A stretch of 64,000 nt of DNA from Engelhardtia mirabilis. GTDB lineage: Bacteria > Planctomycetota > UBA1135 > GCA-002686595. The notes under the pieces are model-generated. The model did no database searches, was not told the DNA's origin, and worked only from the letters and a program-made list of their open reading frames with translations. Position 1 is the first letter of the stretch, and each line of letters starts with the position of its first letter. Location of the stretch: NCBI GenBank assembly GCA_007751255.1, contig CP036296.1:1488001-1552000 (forward strand), read 5' to 3'. A program made the translations under genes and the position numbers. Below, piece by piece: positions 26,041-34,841 of this stretch.

Positions 26041-26076
26041 GCGCGGCGCGACCGGATTCGTCCGATCGCGCCGCGC
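26041..26076 (-). terminator. Long hairpin with a TTCG loop after the parvulin gene
   Basis: Arms GCGCGGCGCGA (26041-26051) and TCGCGCCGCGC (26066-26076) pair perfectly. Inside, CGGA-TTCG-TCCG extends the stem after one C/A mismatch, giving about 15 bp capped by a UUCG tetraloop. It lies 22 bp past the stop of the minus-strand parvulin gene. No U-tract follows. The rest of the 294-bp gap (25804-26097) holds short GAACGCCGGC direct repeats at about 25970-25990 and an AT-rich stretch at 25895-25912 but no gene. Confidence 0.55.
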
Positions 26077-26097
26077 GGCCCTCGGGGCAGACTCCCG

Positions 26098-26376
26098 TCA
26101 GGAGCGGCTGGTGACCTCGAGCAGGTGGTAGCCGAACTGGGTCTTGACCGGGCCCTGCACCTCGCCGACCGGCGCACTGAACACGACCTGGTCGAACTCC
26201 TTGACCATCTGGCCCGGGCCGAACTCGCCCAGCGCGCCACCCTTGGCGCTGGAGGGGCAGGTCGAGTGGGCCTTGGCGAGGGACTCGAACTCGGCGCCGT
26301 TCTCGAGCTTGGCCTTGAGGTCGAGGCACTCGGATTCGGAGGAGACGAGGATGTGGCGAGCGGAGGCGCGGGGCAT
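26098..26376 (-). CDS. ppiC: Parvulin-type peptidyl-prolyl cis-trans isomerase
   Basis: Ninety-two residues from the ATG at 26376, essentially a bare parvulin domain like E. coli PpiC (93 residues). Signature blocks are ARHILVSSE at the N-terminus, FESLAKAHSTCPSSAKGGALGEFGPGQM (split here only by reading) in the middle, and VFSAPVGEVQGPVKTQFGYHLLEV at the end. No signal peptide is seen from this start, so it is cytoplasmic and catalyses prolyl isomerisation during protein folding. An A/G-rich GAAGAAAG lies upstream as a ribosome-binding site. A GTG at 26430 would add 18 residues but looks unnecessary. It follows the Uup-like gene on the same strand. Confidence 0.9.
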   Translation of the reverse strand: MPRASARHILVSSESECLDLKAKLENGAEFESLAKAHSTCPSSAKGGALGEFGPGQMVKEFDQVVFSAPVGEVQGPVKTQFGYHLLEVTSRS

Positions 26377-26426
26377 GGTCGTTTCTTTCTTCGGGTGCGG
26401 GATTCGGTGGAAGGGCGATCTCTGAC

Positions 26427-28214
<1,788 letters not shown>

Positions 28215-28224
28215 AGGGGCGGGG

Positions 28225-28230
28225 AGTCTA
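28225..28230 (-). promoter_or_regulatory. Putative -10 element TAGACT for uup
   Basis: Minus-strand TAGACT ends 10 nt before the uup ATG (28214). It is arranged back to back with TAGTCT of the divergent kinase gene 33 bp away, so the two promoters share a compact region. Confidence 0.4.
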
Positions 28231-28263
28231 TCCGCTGCGGCGGGGTGGCCGCGGCCGGTCGGC

Positions 28264-28269
28264 TAGTCT
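28264..28269 (+). promoter_or_regulatory. Putative -10 element TAGTCT, leaderless start
   Basis: TAGTCT ends 8 nt before the ATG at 28278 of the kinase-like gene. This is the spacing expected for a leaderless transcript. No Shine-Dalgarno sequence lies in between. Confidence 0.45.
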
Positions 28270-28277
28270 CTGCGCCG

Positions 28278-28802
28278 ATGCGACTGGCGATCCTCAGCAA
28301 CTCCGGCTCCAGCAAGTCGACCCTGGCGCGGCGGCTGGGCGCCGAGCACGGGCTCGACGTGCTCGACCTCGACACGGTCGCCTGGGAGCCCGGGCTCGAA
28401 CCCGTCCTGCGCCCGACGGCAGATGCCGCGCGCCGCGTGCTCGAGTTCTGCGCCGCCCGCGAGGGCTGGATCGTCGAGGGCTGCTACGCAGGCCTGGTCG
28501 AGGCGACCCTGCACCTCGGGCCCGAGCTGGTGTTCCTGGACCCCGGCCTCGAGGTCTGCCTGGCCCATTGCCGCGCGCGCCCCTGGGAGCCCCACAAGTA
28601 CCCCACCAAGGCCGCCCAGGACACTAGCCCTGTTCGCGGACTACGCCGGTCCGAAGCGTCGGCTCGCCGGGCCGGATCGCCACGGATCCGAGCCGCTCCT
28701 CCGGCGCCCAGCGACCCCCCGGGTGGGCCTCGGCGATCCCGCTTCGCCCGACTTGCCGCGAGCCGAATAGGCTTTCCTTGGCCGCCAGCGGTCGCGAAGT
28801 GA
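28278..28802 (+). pseudogene. P-loop kinase-like gene (adenylate/shikimate-kinase-like), deleted and frameshifted
   Basis: The first 115 residues match small P-loop kinases: ILSNSGSSKSTLARRLG (Walker A), LDVLDLDTVAWEPG, EGWIVEGCYAGLVE, and CRARPWEPHKYPTKAAQD. In that family a helix of about 25-30 residues and an LFxxYxGPKR-like end should follow. Here, right after AAQD (about 28620), the matching end (ALFADYAGPKRRLAG) appears in another frame. The gene has therefore lost an internal segment and shifted frame. The remaining 57 residues of the open frame, to the stop at 28802, are Arg/Pro/Ser-rich and unlike any domain. The Walker A motif has Ser where Gly is usual (GSSKST). It is probably inactive. 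Confidence 0.6.
28768..28773 (+). promoter_or_regulatory. Putative -10 element TAGGCT
   Basis: TAGGCT lies in the out-of-frame tail of the damaged kinase gene, 100 nt upstream of the ATG at 28874. It could start the mRNA of the FG-GAP-like secreted protein with a leader of about 90 nt. Confidence 0.25.
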
Positions 28803-28873
28803 CTGACCGGCCTCGACTTCAGTGACCAGCCGCAGCAGCCGTAGCGGGCCGACCCCTATCCAATGTTCCGCCA

Positions 28874-30430
28874 ATGGTCCTCAGCTCCCGATTGATCCCG
28901 CTCATTGCTCTGCCCGCTCTCGCCGCCGCCCAGGCCCAACAGTGCCTGCCGACGGACGTCCTCGATCCCGACGGGACCAACCTCAACGACGACTTCGGCT
29001 TCGGCGTCGCCGTCGACGGAGCGCGAGCCTTCGTCGGCGCGCCGGGCGATCAGAACCTCCAGGGGACCAGCTCCGGGGCCGCCTACCTGATCGACCTCGT
29101 CTCCGGTGAGGTCGAGCTCGTGCTCTCGATCTTCGGCGCGCAGACCGGAGATCGTTTCGGGGAGTCCGTCGACATCTGCGGACCGCGAGCGGTGGTCGGG
29201 ACCAAGTGGGGTGGGGCCACCTCGTTCATCGGGGCCGCACACCTCTACGACCTCGAGGCCGGCACCAAGATCGCCAAGCTCTCCGCCATCGCGCCGGTCG
29301 TCGTCGACCACGGCTTCGGGCGGGTCGTGGCCATCACGCCGACCCGGGTTCTCGTCGCTCGACCCTTGGACAGCGTCCCCGGCGGCGCCTGTGGGGCGGT
29401 CGACGTGTTCGACGCCCTGACCGGGGCGCCGCTCCAGACCCTGCTGCCGGACGATCCGGGCGGCCTCGGCGCACTCGGCCAGTTCGGCTCCGCCATGGCC
29501 GTGGACGGAGAGCTGGTCGTGATCGGTGCGCCCCGTGACGGAAGCCAGGGCGTCGCCGAAGCCGGCGCGGCCTACGTCTTCGACCTCACGACCGGCCAAC
29601 GCCTGACCAAGCTGTTCCCCCCCGCGCCCGGAGCGGGTGACCGATTCGGCACCTCGGTCGCCATCGAGGGAGGGCTGGTCGCGGTCGGTGCACCCCTGGC
29701 CGACGTGGTCTTCCCGGACACCGGACGGGCCTGGACCTTCGACGCCGCCACCGGGGCGCCGCTGGCCGAGCTGATTCGTCCCGGCGCGGATGCCGGCGAG
29801 GAGTTCGGCACGGCGGTGGGGATCACCGCCGGCGTGGCCCTGGTCGGCGCGCCGAAGGCCTACGGCTACCGTGGCGTGGTCCAGCGCTTCGATGCGGTCA
29901 CCGGCGCGGCTGCCGACGCCCTGGTTCCTTGTGACTCCGACGGGGGCGACCGGGTGGGCTCGGCGATCTCCACGTGCAGCTCGACCGTCGTGGTCAGCGC
30001 GCCCACGGGAGGGCCTGGACCGGGCACGGGGGTGCTGCACGAGTTCGCCCTCGATCTCGGTCACTGGAGCAGCCTGGGCAGCGGCCTCGCCGGCATCAGC
30101 GGCGTTCCGAGCCTCTCCGGCACCGGCGCCCTGGAGCCGGAGTGCTTGGTTCAACTGGTCGTCTCGAATGCCGCGCCGAGCGCGCCGGCGGTGTTGGTGC
30201 TCGGCAGCTCCGCGCTCTCCCTGGCCCTGCTCGGCGGGCAGTTGATCCCGTCGCCCGACGCGGTGGTCGCAGGCCTCGTAACGGAGCCGGACGGGACGCT
30301 CGAACTCGGCTTCCAGCTCGTTTCGGCGATCCCGAGCGGGCTCGACCTCTACGTCCAGGCCTGGGTCCTCGACGCTGGCGGACCCCAGGGCTTCGCCGCG
30401 ACGGCGGGCCTCACGGCGACGGCTCCGTAG
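28874..30430 (+). CDS. Secreted FG-GAP/integrin-like repeat protein with the shared C-terminal domain
   Basis: 518 residues. The signal peptide is cleaved near LAAAQAQ. Residues about 35-385 hold about six repeats of the form DxFGxxVAVDGxxAFVGAPxD ... GAAYxFDLxTGxxLxKL (e.g. NDDFGFGVAVDG, DRFGTSVAIEG, EEFGTAVGITAG), an FG-GAP/beta-propeller array. Residues about 395-518 are a separate beta-sandwich domain (GLAGISGVPSLSGTGALEPE ... LVVSNAAPSAPAVLVLG ... DLYVQAWVLDAGGPQGFAA) that recurs in other secreted proteins here. The ATG lacks a strong ribosome site. It is likely exported to the surface or medium; the role is unknown, and adhesion or display is a guess from the fold. Confidence 0.85.
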   Translation: MVLSSRLIPLIALPALAAAQAQQCLPTDVLDPDGTNLNDDFGFGVAVDGARAFVGAPGDQNLQGTSSGAAYLIDLVSGEVELVLSIFGAQTGDRFGESVDICGPRAVVGTKWGGATSFIGAAHLYDLEAGTKIAKLSAIAPVVVDHGFGRVVAITPTRVLVARPLDSVPGGACGAVDVFDALTGAPLQTLLPDDPGGLGALGQFGSAMAVDGELVVIGAPRDGSQGVAEAGAAYVFDLTTGQRLTKLFPPAPGAGDRFGTSVAIEGGLVAVGAPLADVVFPDTGRAWTFDAATGAPLAELIRPGADAGEEFGTAVGITAGVALVGAPKAYGYRGVVQRFDAVTGAAADALVPCDSDGGDRVGSAISTCSSTVVVSAPTGGPGPGTGVLHEFALDLGHWSSLGSGLAGISGVPSLSGTGALEPECLVQLVVSNAAPSAPAVLVLGSSALSLALLGGQLIPSPDAVVAGLVTEPDGTLELGFQLVSAIPSGLDLYVQAWVLDAGGPQGFAATAGLTATAP

Positions 30431-30454
30431 CGTTCGGCCCGATGCGCTACGGCC

Positions 30455-30919
30455 TCAGCCGCCCGGCGCCAGCTCGTACATGCCGTCGCGACCGCCCTTG
30501 AGGCGGCCGAGGCGGACCAGCTCGTCCCAGGTGGCGCGGGGGTAGCGCTCGGGCGGCGTGATGGCGACGATCGACGAGCTGCGGCCGCTGCTGAAGGCGC
30601 CGCCGCCCAGGGACGACTCGTCGTCGAGCAGGGTCACCTTGAGGCGCTTGCGGAAGGCCTTGATGGCGCGCTTGAGCACGGCCTTGTCGTGCTCGAGCGC
30701 ATTGCGCTTGCCGGCGCGCCATTGGCCGAGGATGTCGCGCAGCATGTCGGCGTCCTCCTCCTCGAGCACCAGGCTCAGCTCTTCGTCCTCGATCTCGCCG
30801 CAGGCCGCGGCGGCGGCGCGCGCCTCGGCCCAGGTGGCCGCGGGCTTGCCGGTGGTGGCGGGGTCCTCGACGACGGCGTGGAGGACGGTGGACAGGAGCT
30901 CCATCTGAGGGTCGAACAC
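30455..30919 (-). CDS. Small acidic cytoplasmic protein of unknown function
   Basis: 154 residues from a GTG. There is no signal or membrane segment. The N-terminal half is helical and acidic (EIEDEELSLVLEEEDADMLRD, split only by reading), the middle is Lys/Arg-rich (DKAVLKRAIKAFRKRLKVTLLDDES), and the C-terminus has a compact block (PPERYPRATWDELVRLGRLKGG). I recognise no named family. A TAACCT hexamer 6 nt upstream of the GTG supports this start and a leaderless mRNA. It converges with the FG-GAP-like gene (25 bp between stops) and is divergent from an unknown exported protein. Confidence 0.65.
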   Translation of the reverse strand: MFDPQMELLSTVLHAVVEDPATTGKPAATWAEARAAAAACGEIEDEELSLVLEEEDADMLRDILGQWRAGKRNALEHDKAVLKRAIKAFRKRLKVTLLDDESSLGGGAFSSGRSSSIVAITPPERYPRATWDELVRLGRLKGGRDGMYELAPGG

Positions 30920-30925
30920 GGGCGG

Positions 30926-30931
30926 AGGTTA
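30926..30931 (-). promoter_or_regulatory. Putative -10 element TAACCT, leaderless start
   Basis: Minus-strand TAACCT ends 6 nt before the GTG at 30919, spacing expected for transcription to begin on the start codon itself. It supports GTG as the start. Confidence 0.45.
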
Positions 30932-31061
30932 GCACCGCGGCGTCCGCGTCGCGCGGTCCTGATTCCGGCTCGGGGGCGCTCGCGACCGGCACGGGCGATC
31001 CGGACCGAGCGGGCGCGCCGCCGATGTCCGACTCCGCGTGGTCATGAATGATCCAGGACAC

Positions 31062-31067
31062 TAGCCT
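31062..31067 (+). promoter_or_regulatory. Putative -10 element TAGCCT, leaderless start
   Basis: TAGCCT ends 6 nt before the GTG at 31074. It lies in the 154-bp gap between two divergent genes; the opposite gene has the same arrangement at 30926-30931. Confidence 0.45.
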
Positions 31068-31073
31068 GGGGGC

Positions 31074-31892
31074 GTGAGGTCCTTGCCTTTCATTGGTGCC
31101 GTCGCGCTTGCAGCGGCCGCCCTGTGGAGTTGGAACGAGCAGCGACGGCCGTTGAGAGTGGCGCCAGCCGCAGCGCCTGTTCCGGGAGCCTTCGACGACG
31201 ACCATTTCGAAGGCTTGCGTCGACCGGACGAGGTAGCGGACCGCCGGGACTCCTCCATCGCGGGGCCCCAGCTCGGCGCAACCGCTAGCGTCGCTCCGAT
31301 CGAGACATTCGGTGACTACCTGGCCGCCGAGTATCCGCAGCTCGACCCCACTGCGGTGATGGACCGGATTTGGCTGACCCAGCCCTTGCCCGAGCTGCAA
31401 CCGTGGGAGGAGGTTCGCGAGGAGTTGGAGGCGGACCTCTTGCGCGGCGCGACCGGGCGCGCGCTGGCCACGGACGATCAGCTCGTGGCCATGGCGCTCA
31501 CGAACTCCACCAACGGTGACATCCGCCGTGCCCTGCTCAGGCTCGCCGACGGGCGCGTCCCCGACCGCTGGGACCTGCAGGGTCCCGAGTTGATGCGGCG
31601 GGCGATGCGGACCTCGGTGTCGGTGGCGCGCACCCAGAAGCAGATCGAGCACGCCCGCCTCGCAGCGCTGACCGCGAAGGTCCGTGAGGGGCGCTACGAG
31701 CAGGAGAAGTACGTCCTGACGGACTCGGGGGCCCCGCGACGATCCGGGCGGTCGCTCGAATCGAAGTCTGCCGTCCGGGGCGGCTGGGCAGCGCGGGCGG
31801 ACCTCTACGACTCCGACGTGCCCGATCTGGCGGGGCTCGAGGCTCGGCGCAACGAGGCCATCGCGGCCTGGGTCGACGCCCTGTTCGACTGA
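31074..31892 (+). CDS. Exported or membrane-anchored protein of unknown function
   Basis: 272 residues from a GTG chosen because TAGCCT lies 6 nt upstream. An N-terminal hydrophobic segment (about residues 5-20: FIGAVALAAAALWSW) is a signal anchor. The rest is soluble, mostly helical and charged, with EYPQLDPTAVMDRIW, PWEEVREELEADLLRG, and RTQKQIEHARLAALTAKVREGRYEQ. I recognise no domain. Just after the stop are two direct copies of CCGTATTGCTG (within 31910-31936). It begins a roughly 9-kb stretch of genes without clear homologues, so it may belong to an accessory block. Confidence 0.6.
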   Translation: MRSLPFIGAVALAAAALWSWNEQRRPLRVAPAAAPVPGAFDDDHFEGLRRPDEVADRRDSSIAGPQLGATASVAPIETFGDYLAAEYPQLDPTAVMDRIWLTQPLPELQPWEEVREELEADLLRGATGRALATDDQLVAMALTNSTNGDIRRALLRLADGRVPDRWDLQGPELMRRAMRTSVSVARTQKQIEHARLAALTAKVREGRYEQEKYVLTDSGAPRRSGRSLESKSAVRGGWAARADLYDSDVPDLAGLEARRNEAIAAWVDALFD

Positions 31893-32045
31893 GCAAGACG
31901 GTGCGCGGCGCCGTATTGCTGCGTCACCGTATTGCTGAGGCTTGAATCGCGCCCCCGCGATCACGGAATGGAGCTAGATCCCACTCGCAGGGACGGGCGC
32001 GGTCCCCAGTCGCACCTCGCCATCCAGATCCATCGAGACCCCGGC

Positions 32046-33170
32046 ATGACCCTGACGAGCGCCTTGAACCCCTCTCGCCGCACCCTCCTGACCGCGGCCG
32101 CCGCTTCCGCCGGATTGGCCCTGCCCGGCGCTCTCGACGCCCTCGCGCGACCGCTGTCCGCCGGCGCGCCCAAGCGCCTCTTGGTCCTGGGCGGCACGCG
32201 CTTCCTCGGGCCCGCGGTGGTCGACGCGGCCCTTGCGCGGGGCTGGGAGGTGACCCTGTTCAACCGCGGTCAGTCCGACCCCGAGCGCTACGCGCAGCTC
32301 GAGACTCGCATCGGCGATCGCGACACCGGGGACATCGCAGCCCTGGCCGAGGGCCAGTGGGACGCGGTGGTCGACACCTCCGGCTACGTCCCTGGCCACG
32401 TTCGCAGCGCCGTCGAGCTGCTGCGCGATCGGGTCGGTCAATACGTGTTCGTCTCGACCGTTTCGGTCTACGCCGACACGGCGGGAGAGATGATCGGTGA
32501 GGACACCGCGGTGGCCACCGTCGAGCCCGAGGTCGTCGAGCAGGTGACGACGATTCGCGAGTCCTTCCCCTACTACGGCGCCATGAAGGCCCTGTGCGAG
32601 CAGGCGGCGGAGGCGGCCATGCCCGGGCGCGTCCTCAACCTGCGCCCGGGCCTGATCGTCGGCCCGGAGGACAGCTCCGACCGCTTCACCTACTGGCCGG
32701 TGCGCGTTGCCCGCGGGGGCGAGGTGCTCGCGCCCGGAGATCCGAATGCGGAGGTCCAATACATCGACGTGCGCGACCTGGGCGAGTGGATCGTGCGCAC
32801 GGTCGCGGACGGCACCACCGGCGTGTTCAACGCCGTCGGCTTCGACTACCGCCAGTCGTTCCAGGAGCTCTTGCACGCGGCCAAGCTGACCCTGGGGGCG
32901 GACGCCTCGTTCACGTGGGTGGGGGAGGAGTTCCTGCTGGAGCGCGAGGTCGCGCCCTACCGCGACCTGCCCCTGTGGCTGCCCGCGGGGATGCGCGGGC
33001 ACTTCGACGTGAGCCGGGCCCTGGCCGCGGGCCTGGAGCTGCGCCCGGCCACGGACACGATCCGCGATACCTGGACCTGGGCCGCCGCGCGGCCCGCGGA
33101 CCACGTCTGGCGCTCGGGGATCGACGCCGCCCGCGAGGCGGAGCTGCTGGCCGCCTGGCACGCACGCTGA
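32046..33170 (+). CDS. Tat-exported NAD-dependent epimerase/dehydratase-like protein
   Basis: 374 residues. The ATG at 32046 gives a twin-arginine signal (NPSRRTLLTAAAASAGLALPGALDALA cut to its key SRRTLL motif), so the folded protein is probably exported by Tat. The mature part is an extended short-chain dehydrogenase (SDR): nucleotide-binding GGTRFLGPAV, VDTSGYVPGHV, FVSTVSVYAD, and YYGAMKALCEQ in the catalytic region (Y-x3-K as YGAMK). The lower part resembles nucleoside-sugar epimerases and chloroplast RNA-binding CSP41-like SDRs. An exported SDR with an NAD-binding site is uncommon but seen in Planctomycetota. It is upstream of the Bax inhibitor-like gene, separated by a TAGGCT promoter-like site. 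Confidence 0.85.
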   Translation: MTLTSALNPSRRTLLTAAAASAGLALPGALDALARPLSAGAPKRLLVLGGTRFLGPAVVDAALARGWEVTLFNRGQSDPERYAQLETRIGDRDTGDIAALAEGQWDAVVDTSGYVPGHVRSAVELLRDRVGQYVFVSTVSVYADTAGEMIGEDTAVATVEPEVVEQVTTIRESFPYYGAMKALCEQAAEAAMPGRVLNLRPGLIVGPEDSSDRFTYWPVRVARGGEVLAPGDPNAEVQYIDVRDLGEWIVRTVADGTTGVFNAVGFDYRQSFQELLHAAKLTLGADASFTWVGEEFLLEREVAPYRDLPLWLPAGMRGHFDVSRALAAGLELRPATDTIRDTWTWAAARPADHVWRSGIDAAREAELLAAWHAR

Positions 33171-33189
33171 GTCGGGGGCGGCTTTGGGT

Positions 33190-33195
33190 TAGGCT
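33190..33195 (+). promoter_or_regulatory. Putative -10 element TAGGCT
   Basis: TAGGCT lies 39 nt upstream of the ATG at 33235. A good Shine-Dalgarno (GAGGAG, 33223-33228) follows, so this transcript would have a normal leader, unlike the leaderless cases in the window. Confidence 0.4.
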
Positions 33196-33234
33196 CCCCG
33201 GCCAACTTCTTGCCCCGACCCCGAGGAGCCCGCC

Positions 33235-33936
33235 ATGTCCGACGCCTACGTCTCGACCTTCGACCGCCCGATCATCGAGCAGAGCGAGCAGGTTCGCGCC
33301 CGCTTCATCGTGCGCACCTACGGCCACCTGTTCGGGGCCATCGCCGCCTTCGTGTTGATCGAGGTCGGCCTGTTCCAGTCCGGAATGGCCAGGCAAATCG
33401 CCGAGGCCATGCTCGGCACGAGCTGGCTGCTTGTGCTGGGCGCCTTCATGGTCGTCTCCTGGCTCGCCAGCCGCTTCGCAGGCACGTCGAACTCGATGCC
33501 GGTCCAGTACGCGGCCCTTGGCGGCTTCGTCCTGGCCGAGGCCCTGATCTTCGTACCGCTGCTCTACATCGCGGACGCGACCGCCCCGGGCGTGATCGCC
33601 AGCGCCGCCGTCGTGACCCTGGCCGGCTTCGGCGGCCTGACCACGATCGTGTTCTGGACCCGCAAGGACTTCTCCTTCATGGGCGCCGCGATCAAGTTCG
33701 CCATGGTCGGCGCCCTCCTCGCCATCCTCGGCGGAGCCCTGTTCGGCTTCCACCTCGGCACCTGGTTCAGCGTCGGCATGGTCGTGGTCGCCGGCATGGC
33801 GATCCTGCACGACACCTCGAACGTCCTGCACCACTTCCCCGCCAACCGCCACGTGGCCGCCTCGCTGCAGCTGTTCGCCAGCGTCGCCCTGATGTTCTGG
33901 TACGTGCTGCGCCTGTTCATGTCCTCGCGCGACTGA
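33235..33936 (+). CDS. Bax inhibitor-1/YccA family membrane protein
   Basis: 233 residues with seven predicted transmembrane helices. The N-terminal cytoplasmic segment ends in FIVRTYGHLFGAIAAF, where the first helix begins. Typical family features are GFVLAEALIFVPLL, AVVTLAGFGGLTTIVFWTRKDFSFMG in the middle, and SNVLHHFPANRHVAASLQLFASVALMF at the end (residues in the last two quoted in part). The Asp residues of the C-terminal pore region (LHDTSNV) are kept. Bacterial members act as pH-sensitive calcium leak channels or interact with FtsH. The ATG has GAGGAG 6 nt upstream, one of the best ribosome sites here. Confidence 0.9.
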   Translation: MSDAYVSTFDRPIIEQSEQVRARFIVRTYGHLFGAIAAFVLIEVGLFQSGMARQIAEAMLGTSWLLVLGAFMVVSWLASRFAGTSNSMPVQYAALGGFVLAEALIFVPLLYIADATAPGVIASAAVVTLAGFGGLTTIVFWTRKDFSFMGAAIKFAMVGALLAILGGALFGFHLGTWFSVGMVVVAGMAILHDTSNVLHHFPANRHVAASLQLFASVALMFWYVLRLFMSSRD

Positions 33937-33953
33937 GCGCGACCCAGTTCCAG

Positions 33954-34841
33954 ATGGCGAACACGTGCCGAGCCTGGTGGAGACGGATCGCGCCGCTCGC
34001 GCTGCTGGTCGTTCCTGCTGTGGCGGTCGCCGCGCAGGGAGGCGGCACGGACGGACCCTCCAGCCAGGAGTCGACGCGTCGTCCGATCGACGCGGGAGTC
34101 CCGGTCTCCGTGCGCGACGATTGGTTCGGCTACCCGGCGCCGGGCGTCGAGGTGACCTACTTCGACACCGCGGACCTGGACGAGGACGACGCGGCCAAGG
34201 TGGTGACGTCGAAGCTGCGCCGCAAGCGCCTCTGGCGCGAGGCCACGACGGTCCTGACGAATCTGGACGGCCAGGTGCAGCTCCCGGCTGCGCGGGGCGA
34301 GCTGTACGTGCAGGTCGGGACTGGACCGCGGTCGGGTTGGGCCGCGACTAGCGGTGATCCGCTCGAGTTCGCCCTCGAGCTCGACGTTCCGATTCCCGTT
34401 CGCCTGGTCGGCCCTGACGGGCGTCCTGTGGCCGGCGTGCGCTTCGGCAGGCTGATCGACGCCGAGGGTATGGCCCTCGACGACTTCGTGGGCTCGATGC
34501 CCGACTGGGCCACCGATCCGGTGACCGGTCGGCCCGTGTCCGGCGAGTTCTCCACGGGTACCGGTCCGGACGGCCGCTGCCTGTTGAGCGAGTTCCAGAT
34601 GTTGTCCATGCGCCAGATGCGCGCCATGGTTCCGGAGCTCGGGACCTCCCTCGAGCGACTCGGCGGTGGATCGGCGCAGGAGTTTGATCAGGCGAAGCTC
34701 GATCAGCTCGTCGCGAAGCTGTCGGCGGCCCATTCGCCGTCGATGCCGTTGGACTGGACGGCAAGCCACTGCTCCTGTCGCCGGCCGACGCGAACGGCGT
34801 CGAGCAGGTCTTCGTGCTTCCGCCCCACGGTTCGATCTTGA
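33954..34841 (+). CDS. 5' part of a frameshifted large secreted protein
   Basis: Signal peptide (IAPLALLVVPAVAVAAQ), then a beta-sandwich module with DTADLDEDDAAKVV directly followed by TSKLRRKRLWRE and LPAARGELYVQV. The same motifs occur in the 869-residue protein at 37531. The frame continues in register with the family to LDQLVAKLSA (about 34720). After that, the remaining codons to the stop at 34841 are Ser/Arg/Cys-rich nonsense. The downstream frame instead reads AVDAVGLDGKPLLLSPADANGVEQVFVLPPHGS, so a single-base change near 34716-34740 separates the two halves. It may be a real inactivating mutation or a sequencing error. Confidence 0.75.
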   Translation: MANTCRAWWRRIAPLALLVVPAVAVAAQGGGTDGPSSQESTRRPIDAGVPVSVRDDWFGYPAPGVEVTYFDTADLDEDDAAKVVTSKLRRKRLWREATTVLTNLDGQVQLPAARGELYVQVGTGPRSGWAATSGDPLEFALELDVPIPVRLVGPDGRPVAGVRFGRLIDAEGMALDDFVGSMPDWATDPVTGRPVSGEFSTGTGPDGRCLLSEFQMLSMRQMRAMVPELGTSLERLGGGSAQEFDQAKLDQLVAKLSAAHSPSMPLDWTASHCSCRRPTRTASSRSSCFRPTVRS

